A model generated the notes under the pieces. That model saw nothing but the letters and a program-made list of their open reading frames with translations. It ran no database searches and was not told the DNA's origin. The position numbers and the translations under genes were made by a program. From Martinezella tropici (GTDB taxonomy: Bacteria > Pseudomonadota > Alphaproteobacteria > Rhizobiales > Rhizobiaceae): a stretch of DNA of 64,000 nucleotides. How positions within the stretch are numbered: position 1 is the stretch's first letter; every line of letters begins with the position of its first letter. The stretch covers positions 310,001 through 374,000 of the forward strand of contig NZ_QMKK01000061.1 in assembly GCF_003287875.1 (NCBI RefSeq), given 5' to 3'. Shown here one piece after another: positions 52,485 to 60,439 of this stretch.

Positions 52485-53837
52485 TCACCGCAATCTATCC
52501 GCAATAGCCTCGGCGACCTTTTTCGCCTGGACGCGAATATCCGGCACGGCGGTAATTTCCCAGAACTGGCCAGCGGTCAGCGCGCCGACGGCATAAATAA
52601 CCGCATCATTGCCGGCCCAACCAGGAACGCGCGACTGGGCGTCGACCGTCAACCCAAGACGAAGCGGGTCCGCTTCGATCAGGCCTTTGCGTTGCATTTC
52701 CTGCAGCAATGGGGAATGCGCGATGCCTGCCCGTTCCATGCCAGTGCAGTTGACGATCCAATCCGCCTCAATCGACGCGGTAATGCTCTCGCCTCGAGGC
52801 CGGTAATGCACGGTCAAAGTCTCGGTTTTCTCGACATTCTGCAGGTAGCCCGCTCGGACAGAAACCTTACCGCTTCGCATCATCGTCTCAAACCTCCGGA
52901 AGACATCGGGGGCAACACGATGACGATGAACGTTCCACCACGGCAAAGCATGGCGTAAAAAGCGGCGGCGCTCAGCCTCCGGCAATCTCGACCAGAGAGC
53001 TTGCGTCTTCGGGCGCAAGCCATCCATGACCCTGCGCCAGTCCCCCGCATCTTTGCTTTCGCAACGGAGAATTTGCAGGAGTTCACTCATCCGCGTGGGC
53101 AAGGCTTCAACGTCGATGTCGACCGCCGGCTTCGGATGGCTGACATGATCGTGCGGAACGAGGCCGCGCCGTGACAGCACGACTATCTTTCCTTTAAAGC
53201 CGTGGGCGGACAGTGCCAAAACCTGGTCGATCATCGTCAATCCCGAACCGAGGATGCAGATCGTATCGGCCTTACCCACTCGTCTCAACCATGACAGCCG
53301 CCACGGGTTTTCGATCATATGGGAGCGCGCGTCCGCGGATAGTCGGGAAACATCAAACGGCAATTGTGCATTGCCGACGCCGAGACAGAGCACGATGCTT
53401 CGGCCGGCAATCTCATTGCCATTGTCCAATAAAAAGCCGAGTGCGGAACTATAGCGTTCGATACACCCCGTCGCTTTCGCCTTGATGAAGTCGACCCGGC
53501 AGCGGCCCTTCCTGTTGCGCAACAGAGCGGCCAGGCTATCTCGAATGTACAGGCCATAATCCTGCCTGGAGGCGAAATCTCCCGCATCCAGTGGCCGCCT
53601 GCGTTCCCGCAGCCATTCGACAAAGGCATTCGGGCGGTCCGGAAAAAGGCTCATGCGGCCCGCCGGCACATTCAGGCGATGCAGATAGAGCTCCGTTCGA
53701 TAGGCGGTCCCGCGACCAAATCCGGGATCGTCGCCGACAATGGCGATCGATGCCGTTTCGGGTAGCAACTCCACGAGATTGCAGACGGTAGAGATAGCGG
53801 AAAAACCAGAACCCACGACAATGGCATCATAGATCAT
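52485..53837 (-). CDS. FAD/NAD(P)-binding protein (NAD_binding_9 family)
   Basis: This is a 450-residue flavoprotein-like enzyme. The first Rossmann motif is AIVVGSGFSAISTVCNL; GRGTAYRTELYLHRLNVPAG is typical of the family; and a second nucleotide fold begins ICILGSGLTMIDQVLAL. An ATG-type segment DWIVNCTGMERAG precedes the C-terminus. The family includes uncharacterised partners of N-hydroxylases and of transport systems. It is a lone minus-strand gene flanked by gene remnants. The substrate is unknown. Confidence 0.9.
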   Translation of the reverse strand: MIYDAIVVGSGFSAISTVCNLVELLPETASIAIVGDDPGFGRGTAYRTELYLHRLNVPAGRMSLFPDRPNAFVEWLRERRRPLDAGDFASRQDYGLYIRDSLAALLRNRKGRCRVDFIKAKATGCIERYSSALGFLLDNGNEIAGRSIVLCLGVGNAQLPFDVSRLSADARSHMIENPWRLSWLRRVGKADTICILGSGLTMIDQVLALSAHGFKGKIVVLSRRGLVPHDHVSHPKPAVDIDVEALPTRMSELLQILRCESKDAGDWRRVMDGLRPKTQALWSRLPEAERRRFLRHALPWWNVHRHRVAPDVFRRFETMMRSGKVSVRAGYLQNVEKTETLTVHYRPRGESITASIEADWIVNCTGMERAGIAHSPLLQEMQRKGLIEADPLRLGLTVDAQSRVPGWAGNDAVIYAVGALTAGQFWEITAVPDIRVQAKKVAEAIADRLR

Positions 53838-53978
53838 CGCAAGCCTTCTCCGCTTTCGAACGAGGCGAGGGAATTACCGATACCTCCCTTTCACCTGATC
53901 TAGGGCAGATGAATTGCCGAGCCAACATGCCATGGCGGCGTTGTCGGGAAATATTGGGGTCGCCCTACGCGCTCCGGC

Positions 53979-54631
53979 TCATGACCTCAGTTCGGCTTGC
54001 CACGCTTTCCAACGCGTGATCGCTTTAAGCTCGCCTGCGACGAGCTTTTGAAGCCTCCACAGATTGAGATCCCGAATTCCCCAAGCCTCGAGATGCTTCA
54101 CCGTCAAATAGAGATATTCCGCACACGACCCTCTGGCGCCGCAAGCCCGCGCCAAGATGCCCGCGACAGCCTCCAATGGCAGCTTGGAAGTGACGTAGCT
54201 TCCCTTTGGATCCGCCCAGAAGACCAATGCCCGCACCGGGCCCTGATCGGTCTGTACCCGCACCCATCGAATGGTGGCCGCGTCTTCTAGGATTCCGATT
54301 TCCCGGCGAAGCATGCGCCTGATCTGGCCAAGGCGATCGCCGTCATCCAATCTGAAAGCGACGGCCTTGCAGTACCCGCCTCGCTTTAGTGCCAGCATGA
54401 GCCCGGGTTGCGCCTGCGATCCCCGCCATCGCGTCATCCGAAGACAGAAGGAGCGGTGCCACCCCTTGATCGCTCCCACACGCGCTTCCACGGCATCGAA
54501 ATCAGGCTTCCAGATCAAGGAACCATAGGCGAAGATCCAGAGTGCATCGCCGTGCGACTGCTGATAGAGCCGCTCCGCCAGCGCATCCAGTTCGGCCTCG
54601 GTGATCGGTATGCGCAGCGGGTCCGGTCCCG
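53979..54631 (-). pseudogene. Gamma-glutamylcyclotransferase (ChaC-like) with lost start region
   Basis: The frame holds a nearly complete ChaC-like protein: PITEAELDALAERLY, then LWIFAYGSLIWKPDFDAVEA, KGWHRSFCLRMTRWRGS, and to the end KHLEAWGIRDLNLWRLQKL. No ATG, GTG or TTG occurs in frame between an upstream TAA (54645-54647) and YGSLIW, where a TTG would remove the substrate-binding YGSL loop. The 5' end abuts, out of frame, the first 69 codons of an unrelated binding-protein gene. Intact ChaC enzymes degrade glutathione; this copy is probably silent unless rescued by frameshift or rare initiation. Confidence 0.65.
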
Positions 54632-54838
54632 GGTGGTGATCGAATTACCGGTGATGGAAGGATCGATGATCGAAGCATCGGTCCCCAATCCCACATTGAG
54701 AACACCGCCATCGACCGGCTTTGTCGTGTTCGATGCCGCATTCGCCGCGGTACCGATCATCGCCAAAAGAGAAAATGCAAGGGCGATGCCCCGCTTGCCT
54801 CGCTTCCCACCATTCACGCTCGAATATCTTTCGCTCAT
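54632..54838 (-). pseudogene. N-terminal fragment of an ABC substrate-binding protein gene
   Basis: From an ATG at 54838 the frame encodes a signal peptide (IALAFSLLAMIGTAANA). The mature opening follows, GGVLNVGLGTDASIIDPSIT, standard for SBP_bac_5 peptide-binding proteins. After GNSITT (ending at 54632) similarity stops, and translation would run on into the ChaC region in the wrong frame, stopping at 54515. The remaining ~430 residues are absent, so a deletion has fused the start of this gene to ChaC. Confidence 0.65.
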
Positions 54839-55162
54839 ATCCCGTCCTTAATATTGGTCGCTGCCGCTCTGAGCATCTGCTCCGAAGGAGATCGGTGATC
54901 GAGCGGCGTGAACGGGATCATAATTGTCTATAAAAATGATAGACTAAAGCTATCCTGATGCGTTTATGAATGAGGAGACAGAAATCCGGTTCACTATATG
55001 CAGGCATGCCGGCAGCGAGCCGATGATGCCTTCTGCGTCGATTTGCGCTTGGCGATGGGCATTGTTCTTGAGCGACGATCCAAGGCTGAACCTGAGGTGG
55101 TTTGCTTTGAGCTCGCTCGGCAGGCGCTTGAGCGTGCCTTCGAATATGGCCGTTTGAATGTC
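54839..55162. other. Intergenic region with inverted repeat upstream of the truncated binding-protein gene
   Basis: GTCTAT (54926-54931) and ATAGAC (54939-54944) form an inverted repeat about 90 bp upstream of the truncated binding-protein start and may be the old operator of that gene. A plus-strand frame from 54998 has a helical stretch (ELARQALERAFEYGRLN) but no family and runs antisense into the cytochrome gene, so I do not call it. Confidence 0.35.
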
Positions 55163-55696
55163 TTACCGGCTCATTCTGAATCTTGCGTGGCAAGTCGTGC
55201 AGGTCTGCAGCATCAGGTGGAAGATATGCCCGGCAGGAATGGATGCCAGTTGCGCCTTGTTCTGGACGTGAACCCCGAACGGGCCTCCGCCCATCGCCTC
55301 GCCAGGCTTCATCCGCATGCTCTCTGTCATGGCTCCGCGGTTTTCGACAGCGGCCGCTTCCAGCGCCCGCGCATAATCGTGGAGATTATTCGCCAGACCG
55401 TTGAAACGCTCGCGTTCCGCTCCGATCTCGGAGCTGGCCTTCGAGCTCGGATCGTCCAGTCCTTGGGCGAAATGAGCAGCCAGCACCGTACCCGATCTGG
55501 CGCTGATCGCAGCGGCAGTCCTCTCGAATTCCATCGACGAATAGCGACCGGGATCGCGGAACATCTCCGCCATCGTCTTCGCGGCGGCTGCCATGGCTTT
55601 CATGTCGGCCTGCCTAAGTGCGACGACGTCTTGTTCCGCAAAACCGATGGAGGCGAGCACGGCGGCGAGAGCCACCAGGCTGAAGAGCGGCATCAT
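55163..55696 (-). CDS. Cytochrome c' / c556-type (class II c-type cytochrome)
   Basis: This is a 177-residue periplasmic protein. The signal peptide is MMPLFSLVALAAVLASIGFA, then a four-helix bundle follows with DMKAMAAAAKTMAEMF near the N-terminus. The heme-binding CTTCH lies close to the C-terminus (LMLQTCTTCHARFRMSR), the diagnostic layout of class II cytochromes. The start at 55696 gives a normal signal peptide; ATGs at 55765 and 55975 are alternatives without family support. It may bind NO or CO or buffer electrons; no partner gene is adjacent. Confidence 0.88.
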   Translation of the reverse strand: MMPLFSLVALAAVLASIGFAEQDVVALRQADMKAMAAAAKTMAEMFRDPGRYSSMEFERTAAAISARSGTVLAAHFAQGLDDPSSKASSEIGAERERFNGLANNLHDYARALEAAAVENRGAMTESMRMKPGEAMGGGPFGVHVQNKAQLASIPAGHIFHLMLQTCTTCHARFRMSR

Positions 55697-55818
55697 TTTG
55701 GAAACTATCAGGGAAACCCGCACGTTTGATGGATCCAATAAAAGTTTGACGAAGCATGAAATCATCGCCGTCTGAAGTCCACCCTCTCGGTTGCGAAGCG
55801 GGCAAAAGGAGGCCGCCA

Positions 55819-55887
55819 AGCTACGCCGGCGAGGAATTCCTGGTTGTTCTTCCCGGTATCGCGCAAGAGGAAGCAATTGAGGTATGA
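55819..55887 (+). pseudogene. Fragment of a GGDEF (diguanylate cyclase) domain
   Basis: A short plus-strand frame, open from an ATG at 55756, reads SYAGEEFLVVLPGIAQEEAI before a stop at 55885-55887. This matches the GGEEF active-site loop and the following strand-helix of GGDEF domains, with the first Gly replaced by Ala. The rest of the ~160-residue domain is missing. It lies inside the 305-bp gene-free stretch between the cytochrome and the reductase-like gene, which otherwise shows nothing recognisable. Confidence 0.45.
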
Positions 55888-56001
55888 ATGTCCGCTGGCA
55901 GAGCCCCAAGAGTTGGCTTTGATGGTGCGCAATAGCAATGTAGACTGGCGAACTGTTCCGGATGTTGTCATACAAGCATAGGCCGATACGGAGTTCACAT
56001 C

Positions 56002-57681
56002 ATGGCGATTAGCGATGCTCGGTGGGAGCAAACATATCCAACGCTTTCAGCTCTTCAAATCGGCGCGGCGCGGCGCTTCGCGAGCGGTGAACCGCGCCGT
56101 TTCGGCCCCGGCGATATCCTCTATGAGATCGGCGCTCGCAACGTTCCTGCCTGGCTAGTTCTAGAAGGCTCGGCCGATGCAATTCACCGTGGCGCGACTG
56201 GGAGGTCATCCGTGATCGGTACCTACGGTCCCGGCCAGTTCACCGGCGAAACCAATCAATTGTCTGGCCATGCAACCCTGGCATCGGTCGTCGCGGGCGA
56301 TAAGGGCGTATTGGCTATACCTTTCGATGCGCCGCATCTGCGTGCACTGGTGATCGGGTCGGCGGATGTGGGTGAGGCAATCATGCGCGCCTTTATACTC
56401 CGTCGCGTTGCGCTGATCGAAGAAGGGCGGATCGGGGGCGCCGGATCGATTCTGGTCGGGCGCCGGGATGCCCCCGATATCGTGAGATTGTCTGGATTTC
56501 TCACCCGGAATGGCTATCCCCACGCCCTCATCGCCGCATGCGAAGTCGAGGGACGCGAGTTGGTCGAACGGCTCGGCATCGCACCGGAAGATCTGCCATT
56601 GATGATCTGTCCAAACGGGACACTGCTCAGAAATCCGAGCGACGCAGACGCGGCGTCTTGTCTCGGCATCATGCCGGATCTCGACCCGAAGAATGTCTAT
56701 GACGTGGCAGTTGTCGGTGCAGGCCCGGCTGGGCTGGCCACTGCCGTCTATGGGGCATCTGAGGGACTGTCCGTTCTCGTTGTCGATTCGCGGGCCTTCG
56801 GCGGCCAGGCGGGCGCATCCGCCCGGATCGAAAACTATCTTGGCTTTCCCACGGGCATCTCCGGACAGGCTCTTGCAGGTCGGGCCTTCAATCAGGCGAC
56901 GAAATTCGGCGCCGAGGTTGCGATCCCGCTGACCGTCGGAAAGCTGAGCTGTCACGGAACCGATGCGGCAACTCCGTTCTCCCTTGAGCTTAGCAATGGA
57001 TGTACTGCACGGGCACGTTCCATCGTGATCGCGTCGGGAGCGCGCTACCGTCGGCCCAATATTGCCAATGTCGAAGAGCTGGAGGGAGCTGGCGTCTCCT
57101 ACTGGGCATCTCCGATCGAGGCCCGCCTCTGCGCCGGAGAGGAAATCACTCTGGTCGGCGGCGGAAACTCGGCGGGCCAAGCCGTTGCTTACCTCGCACC
57201 CCAGGTAAGTCGCCTGCACCTCGTGGTCCGGCGACCGCTCGAGCAAACCATGTCCCAGTATCTGATCGACCGGATAGCGGCATTGCCCAATGTCGAACTC
57301 CATGTGGGTATCGAGATTATGGGCCTGCATGGTAATCGAGAGACAGGCTTGACCGGCGCCACCTTCCGTGACATCCGGACCGGAGAGACCGAGGAATGTG
57401 TCTCGCGCCACCTCTTTCTGTTCATCGGCGCCGATCCCTACACCGGCTGGCTCGACGGCTGTGTCGCGACCGATGGAAACGGCTTCGTGCTCACAGGAGA
57501 ACGCAACGGTGATGGCGAGCGACTGCCGCTGGAAACAAGCTGCCCTGGCATTTTTGCCGTTGGAGATGTACGCGCCGGCTCCACCAAGCGGGTCGCCGCC
57601 GCCGTCGGTGAAGGGGCGGCCGTCATTTCGCAGATCCATTCTTTCCTGGCGCGAAATGTCGCAAGGCAAGATCGGCACTAG
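56002..57681 (+). CDS. Cyclic-nucleotide-binding-domain / thioredoxin-reductase-like fusion flavoprotein
   Basis: This is a 559-residue protein. Residues ~25-135 resemble a cyclic-nucleotide-binding beta roll (RRFGPGDILYEIGARNVPAW, YGPGQFTGETNQLSG). Residues ~148-225 form a small thioredoxin-fold-like linker. Residues 233-555 are thioredoxin-reductase-like, with FAD motif GAGPAG (239-244), GGQAGASARIENYLGFP, NADPH motif GGGNSAGQA (386-394) and C-terminal GIFAVGDVRAGSTKRVA. The CxxC disulfide of true reductases is replaced by WASP (368-371), so it cannot reduce thioredoxin the usual way. It may be a ligand-gated NAD(P)H oxidoreductase. Confidence 0.92.
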   Translation: MAISDARWEQTYPTLSALQIGAARRFASGEPRRFGPGDILYEIGARNVPAWLVLEGSADAIHRGATGRSSVIGTYGPGQFTGETNQLSGHATLASVVAGDKGVLAIPFDAPHLRALVIGSADVGEAIMRAFILRRVALIEEGRIGGAGSILVGRRDAPDIVRLSGFLTRNGYPHALIAACEVEGRELVERLGIAPEDLPLMICPNGTLLRNPSDADAASCLGIMPDLDPKNVYDVAVVGAGPAGLATAVYGASEGLSVLVVDSRAFGGQAGASARIENYLGFPTGISGQALAGRAFNQATKFGAEVAIPLTVGKLSCHGTDAATPFSLELSNGCTARARSIVIASGARYRRPNIANVEELEGAGVSYWASPIEARLCAGEEITLVGGGNSAGQAVAYLAPQVSRLHLVVRRPLEQTMSQYLIDRIAALPNVELHVGIEIMGLHGNRETGLTGATFRDIRTGETEECVSRHLFLFIGADPYTGWLDGCVATDGNGFVLTGERNGDGERLPLETSCPGIFAVGDVRAGSTKRVAAAVGEGAAVISQIHSFLARNVARQDRH

Positions 57682-57860
57682 CCGGCCACCGGCTGCAGGT
57701 CTTCCATCTCGGGAGGGCTGGCAACCTCATCGGCGTAACCTCCTGAGGTAAAGCAACTCCGGCGAAAGCGGGAACGAGTTTGGGTCCGGAATTGCGTGAA
57801 AATAAGGTGATAGAGCATTGAAGGAGCTGCTGTTTTCGCCTGAAATGCTCAAAGGATCGG

Positions 57861-57889
57861 TCCGCCGCCCGAGTTTTGCGGGCGGCGGA
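57861..57889. terminator. Strong hairpin between convergent genes
   Basis: TCCGCCGCCCG (57861-57871) and CGGGCGGCGGA (57879-57889) form a perfect 11-bp stem with a 7-nt loop. It lies 14 nt past the stop of the minus-strand hydrolase gene and serves the convergent pair. Confidence 0.7.
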
Positions 57890-57902
57890 TCGCTTCAGCC
57901 GG

Positions 57903-58745
57903 TCAAGCCTTCACAAAGGCCAGCAGGTCCGGATTGATGACGTCCGCATGGGTCGTCAGCATGCCGTGGGGGTAGCCCTTATAGACCTTCAGTGTTCCGT
58001 TCTTCAGGAGCTTGACCGACAATTCCGCTGAATCTGCGATCGGTACGACCTGATCGTCATCGCCGTGGAGAACGAGCGTCGGCACGGTAATCGCCTTCAG
58101 ATCCTCCGTCTGATCGGTTTCGGAAAAGGCCTTGACGCCGTCGTAATGGGCCTTGGCGCTACCCATCATGCCCTGACGCCACCAGTTCTGGATGACACCG
58201 GGATAGATTTTGGCATCGGGGCGATTGAAGCCGTAGAACGGGCCGGTCGGCACGTCGAGGAAGAACTGGGCGCGGTTTTCGGCAACGCCTTTGCGGAAGC
58301 TGTCAAAGACTTCGATCGGCAGGCCGCCCGGATTGGTTTCGGTCTTCAACATCAGCGGCGGGACGGCGGAGACGAGCACAGCCTTGGCAACACGGCCCTG
58401 AGGCTCGCCGAATTTGGCGACGTAGCGCGCGACCTCACCACCGCCCGTCGAGTGACCGATATGAACCGCGTTCCTGAGATCGAGATACTCGGCTACGGCA
58501 GATGCGTCGGCTGCATAATGATCCATGTCGTGGCCGTCGCTGACCTGCTGGGAACGGCCGTGACCGCGGCGATCATGTGCCACGACGCGATAACCGTTCT
58601 GGACGAAGAACAGCATCTGCGCATCCCAGTCGTCGGAGGACAACGGCCAGCCATGATGGAAGACGATCGGCTGGGCATCCCTCGGACCCCAGTCCTTGAA
58701 ATAGATATCGACGCCGTCCTTGGTTTTTACGAATGATTCGGTCAT
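57903..58745 (-). CDS. Alpha/beta hydrolase (non-heme chloroperoxidase-like)
   Basis: This is a 280-residue serine hydrolase. The oxyanion region is VFHHGWPLSSDDWD, the nucleophile elbow GHSTGGGEV, the acid LHGDDDQVVP, and the histidine GYPHGM. The order and length match cofactor-free haloperoxidases/arylesterases. An N-terminal signal peptide is absent. In rhizobia such enzymes act as esterases or perhydrolases in oxidative-stress contexts; Dps and DUF992 genes follow on the same strand upstream. Confidence 0.93.
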   Translation of the reverse strand: MTESFVKTKDGVDIYFKDWGPRDAQPIVFHHGWPLSSDDWDAQMLFFVQNGYRVVAHDRRGHGRSQQVSDGHDMDHYAADASAVAEYLDLRNAVHIGHSTGGGEVARYVAKFGEPQGRVAKAVLVSAVPPLMLKTETNPGGLPIEVFDSFRKGVAENRAQFFLDVPTGPFYGFNRPDAKIYPGVIQNWWRQGMMGSAKAHYDGVKAFSETDQTEDLKAITVPTLVLHGDDDQVVPIADSAELSVKLLKNGTLKVYKGYPHGMLTTHADVINPDLLAFVKA

Positions 58746-58826
58746 TGGAATGCTCCTTCAATGCAGGATGGAATGGATCTTGAAAAATGCGAGCGACGGC
58801 ATGGCCATCGCACGGCGAGCGAGAGC

Positions 58827-59294
58827 TTACGGAGCGAGCCGCAGCTCGAGCGAGGTGACGCCGACGGCAAGGTTAAGTCCGGTATCGCCGTCGACGGCCA
58901 GCGGCTGCAGCGACAGGCTCTTCAAGCTTCCACCGACCAGGATTTCGGCATCAGCGCCCACCCCGAGGCTCGCGCCAGCGGTCACGCCGTCATAGGTGCC
59001 CTGCAAACCGCCCACCGGTTCGCGGGTGGCGTTGTAGACCAGCCAGACCATGCGGCCCTTGTCCACAGTTCCGACATCAAGGCCGAATTCCGTAATATTG
59101 CCAATGTAGTGCTGGACCGGCGCGTTTCCGCTCGGGGTGAAGGTGCAGGCCAGGTCCTGCCGGGTGCCGACTATGGCGCCGATCCCGGCGGAAACGTCGC
59201 AGTCTAGCTGGCCGACCTCGGCGCGCTCCGCATGGGAAACGCCGGGGACCAGGAGCATGCAGGCTGCAAGCATGGTAAAGATGGTGGTTTTCAT
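58827..59294 (-). CDS. DUF992 secreted protein
   Basis: This is a 155-residue protein with a clear signal peptide (MKTTIFTMLAACMLLVPGVSHA). The family body has GQLDCDVSAGIGAIVGTRQDL, the two-cysteine beta fold, and a glycine-rich end. DUF992 proteins are common in Rhizobiales, are exported, and have no known function. The start at 59294 is set by the signal peptide; a longer frame from 59390 overlaps the Dps stop. It lies 25 nt downstream of the Dps gene on the same strand and may be cotranscribed. Confidence 0.88.
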   Translation of the reverse strand: MKTTIFTMLAACMLLVPGVSHAERAEVGQLDCDVSAGIGAIVGTRQDLACTFTPSGNAPVQHYIGNITEFGLDVGTVDKGRMVWLVYNATREPVGGLQGTYDGVTAGASLGVGADAEILVGGSLKSLSLQPLAVDGDTGLNLAVGVTSLELRLAP

Positions 59295-59319
59295 CGGATG
59301 ATCCTCTTCGCAACAGGGC

Positions 59320-59838
59320 TCAGCGGGCACGGCGGGTCGTTTCGAACAGGAACCATGCTCGGCGTTCCGTTTCGTCGATCCAGTTTTCAAGGATGCTGGT
59401 GGTGGCGTGGTCGTTGTGGGAGGAGGTCAGCGTGTGCAGCTGGCGCATCATTTCCACGAGCTGCAGATTGTCTTCGCGAAGCTCGGCCAGCATGTCGTCG
59501 GGAGTGACGAAATCCGCGTCGTTGTCCAGGAGACGCTGCACCCGGGCAATATGGCCGATGGAGCGAATGGTTGTTCCGCCGATCTTGCGGGCGCGCTCGG
59601 CGATATCGTCAGTCATGGCGAAGATCTGTTCACCCTGCTCGTCGAGCATCAGGTGGTAATCGCGGAAATGCGGGCCGGAGACATGCCAGTGGAAATTCTT
59701 CGTCTTGATATAGAGCGCGAAAACATCCGCCAGAAGCGCGGTCAGCGCGGCGGCGATGTCGCGGGTCGCTTCGGCGCCAAGGTCGGTCGGCGTTGCAAGG
59801 GCAAGCTTACGGTTTCTGGCAGTGGTGGTCGTATCCAT
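59320..59838 (-). CDS. dps: Dps-family ferritin-like protein
   Basis: This is a 172-residue four-helix Dps protein. The ferroxidase residues are in TKNFHWHVSGPHFRDYHLML and the following DEQGEQIFAMTDDIAER. The typical IGHIARVQRLLDND and the C-terminal WFLFETTRR are present. It oxidises and stores iron and protects DNA in stationary phase. The N-terminal tail is short and basic (RNRKLALATP). It is first in a possible operon with the DUF992 gene. The 600 bp upstream hold the C-rich sRNA on the other strand. Confidence 0.94.
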   Translation of the reverse strand: MDTTTTARNRKLALATPTDLGAEATRDIAAALTALLADVFALYIKTKNFHWHVSGPHFRDYHLMLDEQGEQIFAMTDDIAERARKIGGTTIRSIGHIARVQRLLDNDADFVTPDDMLAELREDNLQLVEMMRQLHTLTSSHNDHATTSILENWIDETERRAWFLFETTRRAR

Positions 59839-60012
59839 GATCGTTCTCCTTGTTGCAGCCGGCCGCTCAGTGCTGAGCGACCTGCGGCTGCTGTCTGATC
59901 GGCGCTGAGGATAGGGAGAAGTATGGAGCCGGAGAAATCGGCTGCTTGTACAGTCGACCCGATACCTAAGTGTAGTTTCGGCAGATTCCGCCTTGAGCTA
60001 GCTTTTGTCCAT

Positions 60013-60133
60013 CGCCTCTGCCCAAAGGCGACTGGCGCTCAGCCAGAAGCTCCGGTATCCCCTCCCCCGGAGCTGCGGATTTCCCTCCCAATCCGCTAAG
60101 GCCGTCTCCTGCCGCAGGAGACGGCCTTTTTTC
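60013..60133 (+). ncRNA. Probable C-rich anti-Shine-Dalgarno sRNA (cuckoo/alpha-r14-like)
   Basis: Five consecutive stem-loops are visible. CGCCT/AGGCG is at 60013-60030 and CTGGC/GCCAG at 60032-60046. AGCTCCGG/CCGGAGCT at 60048-60074 has loop TATCCCCTCCC. GCGGATT/AATCCGC at 60075-60096 has loop TCCCTCCC. A 14-bp intrinsic terminator closes the series (60098-60128, then T6). The two exposed CCCTCCC loops are complementary to GGAGG ribosome-binding sites, as in the alphaproteobacterial cuckoo and alpha-r14 sRNA families. The 5' end is uncertain. Family identity is from memory of structure and not checked by a covariance model. Confidence 0.75.
60098..60133 (+). terminator. Intrinsic terminator of the C-rich sRNA
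   Basis: AAGGCCGTCTCCTG (60098-60111) and CAGGAGACGGCCTT (60115-60128) pair perfectly over CCG and are followed by a run of T to 60132. It is the strongest intrinsic terminator in the window. No protein gene precedes it on the plus strand, which implies a short non-coding transcript. Confidence 0.85.
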
Positions 60134-60372
60134 TTTCGGCCTCTGGCATCCAGGCAATCTATTCGCTCCTGTGAGGGCGTTCCGAGCACGAGGAACCCTT
60201 ACCCAAAGGATCGCGTACGGCGTGCAGACCCAGGCAATGAATGCAGATTTTTTGCGCCATCGAACAGCGTGCAGCCGGCCGGCCCGGTGGGCGCCAAATC
60301 GGATGTGAGGATTTTCATTAGCGCCGCCTTTATTTACCGCTATCCTGATGCCGCGACGACGGTGGCAACTAA

Positions 60373-60388
60373 GACCTATGTATAGGTC
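60373..60388. promoter_or_regulatory. Palindrome upstream of the histidine-kinase operon, shared with two other sites
   Basis: GACCTATGTATAGGTC has perfect GACCTAT/ATAGGTC halves around GT, 52 bp before the kinase start. A related sequence, GACCTCTGTATAGATG (63301-63316, 13 of 16 identical), lies upstream of the 63414 gene, and ACCTAAGTGTAGTT (59964-59977) lies upstream of the sRNA. These are candidate sites for the FixJ-type regulator at 62010. Confidence 0.5.
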
Positions 60389-60439
60389 AGATGGTGTCGA
60401 AAAAACCGTATTATCGGCAAAAATCGCATCGGGGGAACA

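Noticed and set aside
54998..55729. 243-codon plus-strand open frame over the cytochrome c' gene
   Set aside because: Most of it is antisense to the cytochrome gene with its CTTCH motif; only its first 50 codons look protein-like and no family is recognised.
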